A stretch of 29,454 nucleotides of DNA, taken from a bacterium (GTDB lineage: Bacteria > Bacillota > Clostridia > Oscillospirales > Oscillospiraceae). The position numbers and the translations under genes are program-made. This document shows positions 24,301 to 29,454 of this stretch, in pieces; position 1 is the first letter of the stretch, and each line of letters opens with the position of its first letter. The stretch spans positions 1 through 29,454 of the forward strand of contig SFVC01000030.1 of the NCBI GenBank assembly GCA_004560375.1. Reading direction: 5' to 3'. Under the pieces are notes generated by a model. That model had not been told where the DNA came from. It did not search any database and saw only the letters and a list, made by a program, of their open reading frames with translations.

Positions 24301-24428
24301 GCTACGACATCGACGACCTGTCCAAGCTGAACCAGGCGTCCACCCTGTACACCACTGTCAACGTGTACGCGGTGCAGTCCTCTGATGGCGTGCTCAGCGC
24401 GATCTATGTCACTACCATCACTCGCTAA
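21306..24428 (+). CDS. SLH-domain surface protein (1040 residues)
   Basis: A secreted protein with signal peptide MRNLKKFLALVLAMMM, likely cut after residue 26. SLH repeat 1 is at about residues 31-84 (FEGYEDGTFQPKGEITRAEV), repeat 2 at about 98-151 (WAAGYINYCANAEWIAGYG, KVTGYQAAAMILRAVGYG), and a degenerate third ends TRELVAEILFRAA near 204. The remaining 830 residues are Thr/Asn/Gly/Ala-rich, beta-prone and not recognised, ending YVTTITR. It is probably an S-layer or wall-anchored protein. The start is fixed by AAGGAGG and by agreement with the other two SLH genes. The middle (about 22300-22900) uses more A/T-ending codons than the ends, compatible with mosaic origin. A GC-rich terminator follows. 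Confidence 0.93.
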   Translation: MRNLKKFLALVLAMMMTLSLMVTVNAATTSDFTDKDAVNEKFTEAIDVLKGMGVFEGYEDGTFQPKGEITRAEVATIVYRLATGDAEGVQAHLYKDYQKFDDVKSDHWAAGYINYCANAEWIAGYGNGKFGPSDKVTGYQAAAMILRAVGYGKNNEFVGPTWQVQVANVTRSEGLLVNVDNTNYANTLNYNATRELVAEILFRAANIPTVTWTMLGGYNKYTTPLATGGVLNDSLGYANYGLTHATGIVQANENTGLADNTTRVTLTRNVDTGKPAHLTSGSYDAATYDYADANRTNLKYKSGLDMIGHKVEFWFDDTGRGVTQSTAKTVYALTDKVVKSQLVYTNGNPVLTTADPNSLGSIATDSRIGFKTTSHDGGTEVDAYYSAGFGPLALKNSTADLTELNANDDGKYKARHGRYVVISNSTNKQVDVVIAANIQIGKISGVDNINSTKTVTHGTLGGSHTAYSVGTGVLAQDDLLGDSCTTLGAYVVGNAIGTVNTGGATKASDLASGNLKGWVLNEMTKTVTGTVTAYHTGSTATTLERNVDPDYVTLSDGSKLEKSLLYQFNPGTPNNVPQLANMSDFEAGNYKFWLDSDGKFMAAQRIYGTEFLYGTYADAEQATSTSTFKYFMTGVTLDGEIVTKEFTNWNSAKFNGDMTAMGAPYRNTTSSTNNTGIGNEGKYKGFVVNDTALTAGFAAHVTNINGTDTGISGAANAPRPNQIGVQSENVTAHYATGYFWNSANLNITTRDANVGAVKAAESGITGYNTAGNAPVYLTNDTKFILVSGHGTDTLKVEKFTGLKELLGSQNVVSINTASKYLFYYTTSNYQYASTTTGNSAQKIDTIIMPANAVRRSASVYFYGGTDPVLKSTVNSTLDAEKFALYQNGEKVEVWLKAVGGTTKNGFRNSGDTGADANEGFYTLVPEAGDPIAPDGQPIYRAVAVADADLSGYGIVNTDNTRSSGAKAFKARVENTTIGTIGTVTYNTANAKVVSFAGPSYDIDDLSKLNQASTLYTTVNVYAVQSSDGVLSAIYVTTITR

Positions 24429-24454
24429 AACTTAAACCGCTCGGCGGAATAAGC

Positions 24455-24492
24455 AAAAAAGGCCCCCCGGGATTTTCCCGGGGGCCTTTTTT
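24455..24492. terminator. Bidirectional terminator between SLH gene and tail-tip-like gene
   Basis: Six A, GGCCCCCCGGG, a short ATTTT loop, CCCGGGGGCC and six T (24455-24492) form a stem with one bulged C and work on both strands. The core GGCCCCCCGGG recurs in the terminator at 25550. Confidence 0.93.
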
Positions 24493-24498
24493 CGCTGG

Positions 24499-24915
24499 TT
24501 AGGCGAAGGCGATATAGATCATTGTACCAGTGCCAAAGGATGAAGTGCTCGGTTGAAGTGTAAAGCCGCCCTCCACAATCTCAAGGCGCAACCCTGTGGC
24601 GCCATCGCTGGTTGTCGCGCCGGCCATCGCCATGGCGAAATAGCCGTAGTTCTGACATTTCTCCAGCAGCACGGCCTTAGGGGTAAAGCCCAGATCGACG
24701 TGGCGTGCACCTTGTCCGGCGTAGGTTCCAAAAACGATTTTGTTCGCCTCCAGCACTGTGACCCGGCTGTCCAGGGCCGCGTCCCCGGCGGCGCGGGTCT
24801 CGGCCTCGGCGGTCAGCGCCGCCTCGATCTTGTCCGCGTTCTCGTTCAGCGGCACGGGCGTGATGGGGTCGTCCACCCCGGGCTTGTTGAGCTTGTACTT
24901 GTCGGTTTGTTGCAT
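24499..24915 (-). CDS. Small phage-tail-tip-like protein A
   Basis: A 138-residue protein. The N terminus MQQTDKYKLNKPG followed by PLNENADKIEAAL resembles the start of phage tail-fibre or minor structural proteins. A short Ala/Glu helix with SRVTVLEANKIVFGTY follows, then a beta-rich C terminus with DLGFTPKAVLL, EIVEGGFTL and a final MIYIAFA, the pattern of tail-fibre tips. There is no signal peptide. It is 40-50% similar by eye to the protein at 25143 and divergent from it. The ATG at 24915 is 12 bases after AAGGAG. The frame stays open far upstream, and about 20 extra upstream residues also resemble the paralogue, so a longer form is possible. Function is unknown. Confidence 0.72.
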   Translation of the reverse strand: MQQTDKYKLNKPGVDDPITPVPLNENADKIEAALTAEAETRAAGDAALDSRVTVLEANKIVFGTYAGQGARHVDLGFTPKAVLLEKCQNYGYFAMAMAGATTSDGATGLRLEIVEGGFTLQPSTSSFGTGTMIYIAFA

Positions 24916-25142
24916 TTGTTCTATCATCTCCTTCGCCGCTGGGTAGAACCGCCCCGAAGTTTGACGCCCCGGTGCAACGAACCGCGAAAAAAAACGCGGG
25001 GCGTCTAAAAGGTGCAACGTTGTACCGTCGGCACCGCCCGCGCCCGCTGGTCGCCCCGCCGGAACAAATTCCGCCCAAACTTGCACCGAAACAGGCAACA
25101 ACCGGCCCCTTTTATCCAGCGGCGAAGGAGTTGATAAAGAGT
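24916..25142. promoter_or_regulatory. Intergenic region of the head-to-head tail-tip-like pair
   Basis: The 15-mer CCAGCGGCGAAGGAG occurs as an exact inverted repeat, at 24928-24942 (minus) and 25116-25130 (plus), each carrying a ribosome-binding site. Between them GACGCCCC (24963-24970) pairs with GGGGCGTC (24998-25005), with an inner CCGCG/CGCGG around eight A. The near-perfect dyad GGTGCAAC-GTTGTACC lies at 25011-25026. GGTGCAA also occurs at 24971 and, inverted, at 25081. No convincing -35/-10 pair was found on either strand. Confidence 0.6.
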
Positions 25143-25541
25143 ATGCAACAAACCGAAACATTAAAGCTCAACCTCATTGAGACGGGGGATCCCATCTCGC
25201 CGGCGCCCATCAACGAGAACGCGGACAAGATCGAGGCCGCCATCCAGGCCGAGGCCGCCGCCCGCGCCGCCCTGGAGCAGCGCCTCCAGGTGTTCGAGGC
25301 CAAAAAGTTCGTCTACGGTACCTGCACTGCCACCTCGGAGGGCTGCACCGTGGAGCTGGGCTTTACGCCCATCGCGGTAGTTATCCACCGACAGGCGGGC
25401 ACGGACGGCGCCACCGCCCTGGGGGTGGTGGGACAGCCCGCCAACTCCGGCATGGAGATCATCGAGGGTGGCTTCACCTTCACCGTGGGCGGCGGGTATA
25501 ATATCCGCTCCGGCCCATACTGCTACATTGCTTTCGGCTGA
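25143..25541 (+). CDS. Small phage-tail-tip-like protein B
   Basis: A 132-residue paralogue of the divergent gene at 24915. It begins MQQTETLKLN, continues with PISPAPINENADKIEAAIQ, then an Ala/Glu helical stretch (EAAARAALEQRLQVFEAKK) and a beta-rich C terminus with ELGFTPIAVVI, EIIEGGFTF and a final YCYIAFG. These features fit the tip domain of a tail fibre or a related small structural protein. No phage gene lies nearby, so a cargo or domesticated gene is as likely as a prophage relic. The ATG follows AAGGAG by 12 bases. Upstream codons back to about 25083 also match the paralogue at the protein level, so the start is not certain. A perfect 34-bp palindromic terminator follows nine bases after the stop. 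Confidence 0.72.
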   Translation: MQQTETLKLNLIETGDPISPAPINENADKIEAAIQAEAAARAALEQRLQVFEAKKFVYGTCTATSEGCTVELGFTPIAVVIHRQAGTDGATALGVVGQPANSGMEIIEGGFTFTVGGGYNIRSGPYCYIAFG

Positions 25542-25549
25542 GCGCGGAA

Positions 25550-25583
25550 AAAGGCCCCCCGGGAAATTTCCCGGGGGGCCTTT
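25550..25583. terminator. Perfect palindromic terminator between gene B and the third SLH gene
   Basis: Positions 25550-25583 form a 34-bp perfect palindrome (arm AAAGGCCCCCCGGGAAA), usable in both directions by the convergent genes ending at 25541 and 25620. Confidence 0.93.
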
Positions 25584-25619
25584 CTTGCTGTGAAATTTGG
25601 GGTTTTGCTGTGCGGGGAC

Positions 25620-28600
25620 TTAGCCCACGGTAAAGGTACCGGAGCTCAGGGTCACACCGCTATTCACGATGGTGTATCTGTAAGTGTCCGCGGTAAAGCA
25701 CTCGTGAATCGTCGCGTCAGCACTGACATGCGCGCCGCTCATATCCAAGCGGAAGCTGTAACCAGTGCCAGCAGTAAACATAGTGGCGTTCTCAGTCTCC
25801 AGGTAAACCACAGCACCCTTGCTGTTGAGGATGGTCAAGGTCGTGCCAGTTGCAGCAGCAGTAGCCGCCGTGCCGGTGAACGGGAAGTACAGCAGGTTCT
25901 TCGCATCAGCCCGGTCGGCAGGGTAAGCCTTCTGCTCGGGGGAATAGATCACTTTGTTCGGGCCCGCGGCCTTCAGGGCAGCCACAAGCTGGGTGTCATT
26001 CAAACCAATGATCCGCTGCACGTCAGCACCAGGAGTACCCGGAGTCGTGGTGACCGTACCAGTGCTACCCGGAGGAGTGATATCCGGGCGGGTAGTGACG
26101 TACAGCTGCCGGATGGTGTTGTTGGCGCTGCCCTCAAGCACCAGGGTCACGTCGTTGACGCGGTTGTCGATGTTGAGGAAGTACAGGCCGTCGCCCGCGG
26201 TCACGCTGTTGCCGCTCAGATAGTAGGTAGCGGTCGGAGTGGAGCTCAGCGCACTGGCCACACCACCGGTCACGGTGTACGTGTACACCTCAATGGCGTT
26301 GAGGCTGGCGTTGTACTGCACGTCGGTGTACTGAGTCGGCATACCAGGAACGGTGTTATCCACGTTCTGCTTCTGGCCATAGTCCTTCAGCCAGATGGCG
26401 GTGGTGCTGTTGGCGGTGGTGCCGCCGGTGGGATAGACGTAATCATTCCCGTTGTCGGTGCCAACCTTGAAGGTGGCGGTGGTGCTCACGGACTTGATAC
26501 CGTCGGCCACAGTGAACACATTTGTGGTCGTGCCGTTATCCTCACCCAGGCTGCCCAGAATCACAGCGGTAGCGTTGGGCTCAATGACGCTGGCGGTATC
26601 CGCGATCAGGAAGTAATCCTTGTCGCCGGGGGTGTGAGTGGTCAGGTTAGCGCCCAGCAGGGTGTCCACCGTGCCGTCGAACAGCTTCACGGCAAACAGG
26701 TGGCCGCCGTACTCGACGGTGCTCTGCTGCACGCGGTCAAACAGGGCCTTGTTGGTGAAGGTCAGGTCGGTCTCCTTGCCGTCCAGCCAGCCGCGCAGCC
26801 AGCCGCTGCCGGTGGCGGCGCTGCCGGTCCACTGGCCGGCGCTGCCGTTGTAGTAGAACAGGCCGTAGCCGGACACGCCCTTCTTCAGGCCGTAGACATA
26901 CACCACGTCGGCGATGCCGTTGCCGTCGATGTCGGCCCAGTCAATCTCAGCGCCGATGGGCACGATGATGCTGGAGGGCAGCTCGTCGATGCCGTCATAC
27001 ACCGTGACGGTGTTGGTGGCCTCCGTAAAGTTGTTCGTGCCGTTCATCTTGGCGCCGCGCACCATGATCTTGGTGTCGTTGTCCATGCGGATGGTGGTAC
27101 CGCCCGCGGTCAGGTAGGCGTAGTTCTTGGACAGCTCGGCGGCGGCCGTCGCCACGGCCACGTTGCTATGGCCGGCGTAGATGCCGTCATTGTTATTGCC
27201 AGCGATGGCGTCCCAGTTCTTACCCGCCACCTCAATGGCGGTCACGCTGTTGTCGCCGCTGTTCACGAACTTGAACAGGTTGCCCCGGATCACGCCGAAG
27301 GAACCGTTGGTGGTCTCGCCCCAGGGTGTGGTCTTGCCGGTATTGGTGGCTTCGGTATTGGCGTTCACAGCCGCCACGGGGGCCACGTGCAGCCAGCCCG
27401 CGATCCCGGCGTTGTCCACACTTGTGGTGTTGTCGCCGCGAACAGTGGCGCTCATCACATTGCCGGAGCCGTTGTCATACACGGGCAGCAGCTCGACGAT
27501 GCCCTCCGCGCTGAGGGAACCGCCGGACGTCTGGCCCTTACCCGGGTCGCTCATCTTTTTGCCCGCGGTGTTGTGGCCGCCGTTAGCCGCGGCAGCGTTG
27601 GTCATCAGGAACTTGTCGATGGTAACAGTGCCGTTGGAACCGTCGGCGTACAGCACGTTAGCCACAGCCACGGCCTCGCCGGTGGTGTTGGCCTCGCCCT
27701 GCTTGAAGGCGGAGTAGATGCTGGTGATAATGCCGTAGTTGATGTTAGCGGGAGCGTCGCCGATGCCGATCAGGTTGCCCTTGGCGTCGTAGTACCACGC
27801 GAAGGTGGTGTCCACGGTGGAGCCGGCCACGTCCAGGTGCAGGTCAAGCTGATCCAGCTTGTCCTCGTTGTTCACGTTGTGCTTGCCCTGGTTCCAGTAG
27901 ATGGTGGTCTGCTTGCCCAGGACGGGCTCGCACTTAGTGATGTTCGTGACGTAAGCAAACTGATTGGCCACAGCGCCGGTGGCGGTGCTGACGGCGGTCT
28001 GCTCGGCTTCAAAGGCGGCCGCGTTGTTCGCGGCAGCAGTGCCGTCGTGGGAGTTGTTCCCGTCGTTGATGTTAATACCGGCAGCATGGTTGGTGTAGGC
28101 GTTCAGGGTGACGAAGTCGCCCTTGGCGAACTCCCAGTTGCCGGAGGCCTTGACCGCCACGCGCTCATTGCCGGCGGGCACACTCTTGGCGTTGGTGCCG
28201 GCCTCGCTGTCGGAGTAACCGTCATAAACCATCAGGGTCAGCTTGGCGGGGATCATCTGGTGGCCGGCGGCGTCCAGCACCTCCTTCTCCACCTTGGTGA
28301 CCTTGGCCAGGAAGGTGTCGATCATAACCACGCTCCGGACCCAGTCGGGGTGGTCGTTGCCGTTCCGATCCGTCCAGGGATGCACCAGGGTGTCATAGAA
28401 CTCGGTGATACGGCCCTGGCCGCCCACCTTGGTGATGACGTCGGTGGCCTCCACGCGGTACTTGTAGTCGAACGCGTCCTCGCTGTTCACATACAGGTTG
28501 TAGTCGCGATAGCCGGTGAACTCCAGATCGTGGGCCACGTCGCACTCGTTCACGGCTTTGTCATAAGTCTTGACGGGGTCGGCCTTGATGGTGGCCACCT

Positions 28601-29423
28601 CATTGGAGAGGGTGGCGTTCAGAGTGGTGCCCTTGAACCAGTAATAGCCGGGGCGGCCCCACTTGTCGACGGTCTGGTAGGGGCTGACATTCAGCTTGAA
28701 GTTCTCCCAGGCCAGGCTGTCGTTCTTGCTGGTGGCGCTACCGGCGCCCAGAACGTTGTTGTACTCGCTGTAGCCGCCCAGCTGGCTCCAGATGACCTGG
28801 GGAATCAGGCCGGCCTGGAACAGGATCTCGGCCACCAGCTCACGGGGAGCGGCCTTGTTCAGGGTGTTGGCGTAGGTGGTCTTGTCCACGTTGTACAGCA
28901 GGCCCTTGGAGCGGGTGACGTTGGCCACCTGCACCTGCCAGCCGGAGCCCTGGAACTCGCCGTTCTTGCCGTAGCCCACAGCCCGCAGGATCATGGCGGC
29001 GGCCTGATAGCCGGTCACGCTGTCGTTGGGGCCGAACTTACCGTTGCCGTAGCCGGCGATCCACTCGGCGTTGGCGCAGTAGTTGATGTACCCCGCGGCC
29101 CAGTGGTCGGACTTCACGTCGTCGAACTTCTGGTAGTCGGCGTACAGATGGGCCTGATCGCCCTTCACGTCGCCGGTGGCCAGACGGTAGACGATGGTAG
29201 CTACCTCGGCGCGGGTGATGTTGTTCTTGGGCTTGAAGGTCTCGTCAGGATAGCCCTCGAACACTTCCAGGCCCTCCAGGACGGCGATAGCCTCGGAAAA
29301 TTCATCCGTGATGCTATCCTTGTCCGTGAAGTCGATGGAAGCGCTGGCGTTGACGGTGACCATCAAACTGAAGGCCATCATCATCGCCAGAACCAGCGCG
29401 AGGAACTTTTTCAAGTTTCTCAT
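25620..29423 (-). CDS. SLH-domain surface protein (1267 residues)
   Basis: A secreted protein with the same signal peptide as the other SLH genes (MRNLKKFLALVLAMMM), cut after VNA. SLH repeats are FEGYPDETFKPKNNITRAEV (about residues 55-74) and the WAAGYINYCANAEWIAGYG block (about 108-126), plus a degenerate third repeat (PRELVAEILFQAG). The second repeat is almost identical in DNA to that of the gene at 21306. A large Thr/Asn/Gly-rich beta-prone body follows. YDGIDELPSSIIVPIGAEID then DIDGNGIADVVYVYG resembles a calcium-loop-like acidic motif. Compared with the 1040-residue protein, which ends just after YVTT, this one continues about 153 residues past YVTTRPD through a TPG-rich linker. The start is supported by AAGGAGG. 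Probable cell-surface or S-layer protein. Confidence 0.93.
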   Translation of the reverse strand: MRNLKKFLALVLAMMMAFSLMVTVNASASIDFTDKDSITDEFSEAIAVLEGLEVFEGYPDETFKPKNNITRAEVATIVYRLATGDVKGDQAHLYADYQKFDDVKSDHWAAGYINYCANAEWIAGYGNGKFGPNDSVTGYQAAAMILRAVGYGKNGEFQGSGWQVQVANVTRSKGLLYNVDKTTYANTLNKAAPRELVAEILFQAGLIPQVIWSQLGGYSEYNNVLGAGSATSKNDSLAWENFKLNVSPYQTVDKWGRPGYYWFKGTTLNATLSNEVATIKADPVKTYDKAVNECDVAHDLEFTGYRDYNLYVNSEDAFDYKYRVEATDVITKVGGQGRITEFYDTLVHPWTDRNGNDHPDWVRSVVMIDTFLAKVTKVEKEVLDAAGHQMIPAKLTLMVYDGYSDSEAGTNAKSVPAGNERVAVKASGNWEFAKGDFVTLNAYTNHAAGININDGNNSHDGTAAANNAAAFEAEQTAVSTATGAVANQFAYVTNITKCEPVLGKQTTIYWNQGKHNVNNEDKLDQLDLHLDVAGSTVDTTFAWYYDAKGNLIGIGDAPANINYGIITSIYSAFKQGEANTTGEAVAVANVLYADGSNGTVTIDKFLMTNAAAANGGHNTAGKKMSDPGKGQTSGGSLSAEGIVELLPVYDNGSGNVMSATVRGDNTTSVDNAGIAGWLHVAPVAAVNANTEATNTGKTTPWGETTNGSFGVIRGNLFKFVNSGDNSVTAIEVAGKNWDAIAGNNNDGIYAGHSNVAVATAAAELSKNYAYLTAGGTTIRMDNDTKIMVRGAKMNGTNNFTEATNTVTVYDGIDELPSSIIVPIGAEIDWADIDGNGIADVVYVYGLKKGVSGYGLFYYNGSAGQWTGSAATGSGWLRGWLDGKETDLTFTNKALFDRVQQSTVEYGGHLFAVKLFDGTVDTLLGANLTTHTPGDKDYFLIADTASVIEPNATAVILGSLGEDNGTTTNVFTVADGIKSVSTTATFKVGTDNGNDYVYPTGGTTANSTTAIWLKDYGQKQNVDNTVPGMPTQYTDVQYNASLNAIEVYTYTVTGGVASALSSTPTATYYLSGNSVTAGDGLYFLNIDNRVNDVTLVLEGSANNTIRQLYVTTRPDITPPGSTGTVTTTPGTPGADVQRIIGLNDTQLVAALKAAGPNKVIYSPEQKAYPADRADAKNLLYFPFTGTAATAAATGTTLTILNSKGAVVYLETENATMFTAGTGYSFRLDMSGAHVSADATIHECFTADTYRYTIVNSGVTLSSGTFTVG

Positions 29424-29454
29424 TGGATTGTTTCCTCCTTACAAAATTTTGACC
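29424..29454 (-). repeat. Conserved SLH-gene leader, copy 3 (cut by the window edge)
   Basis: The 31 visible bases on the minus strand are GGTCAAAATTTTG, TAAGGAGG and AAACAATCCA, the same as the ribosome-binding region of copy 1, with the A/T stretch matching copy 1 rather than copy 2. The 60-bp block would lie outside the window. Confidence 0.8.

Overview
The window looks like a chromosomal segment of a GC-rich, anaerobic, Gram-positive-type member of the Clostridia, most likely an Oscillospiraceae-like gut lineage. This is inferred from SLH-domain surface proteins, a YaaL-like/BofA pair typical of spore-forming Firmicutes, a MurE with the meso-diaminopimelate motif DNPR, and a nine-gene V-type ATPase operon in the Enterococcus ntp order. 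The genus cannot be fixed from the sequence alone.

Layout from left to right. (1) At 1-671, minus strand, is the 5' part of an S-layer-homology (SLH) protein whose leader contains a 60-bp block found again, identical, 20 kb away. (2) At 897-5585, plus strand, are a HAD hydrolase and an AI-2E/PerM-type membrane protein overlapping by 4 bp, then the TldD/TldE protease pair with its own promoter. (3) At 5586-6045 there is no gene but a dense set of inverted repeats and a 32-bp copy of the 3' end of the neighbouring tRNA-Gly(GCC), which lies at 6046-6121 on the minus strand with a near-consensus promoter. (4) At 6255-8020 are a DUF2508 protein, BofA and a membrane-anchored putative glycoside hydrolase. 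(5) At 8257-17052 is the V-ATPase operon (stalk G/H, I, K, E, C, F, A, B, D). The K subunit carries the residues known to bind Na+ in Enterococcus hirae NtpK, so a sodium pump is the best guess. (6) At 17205-19512 are a membrane YARHG protein and MurE. (7) At 19558-20991, minus strand, is a VanZ-domain protein with a large extra C-terminal region. (8) At 21306-24428 (plus) and 25620-29423 (minus) are two large convergent SLH proteins. Between them sits a head-to-head pair of small phage-tail-tip-like genes, each closed by a nearly identical GC-rich terminator.

The housekeeping blocks (protease, ATPase, MurE) look ordinary. The unusual material is the SLH family and the two structured non-coding zones. 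The three SLH genes share leader, ribosome-binding site and signal peptide almost to the base while their C-terminal bodies diverge, and they are in mixed orientation. That arrangement fits recombination or gene conversion among surface-protein genes, or a shared post-transcriptional leader. The 5.6-6.0 kb region resembles the remnant of a tRNA-targeting or tRNA-tail-bearing element. No transposase, integrase, invertase or CRISPR array was found in the window.
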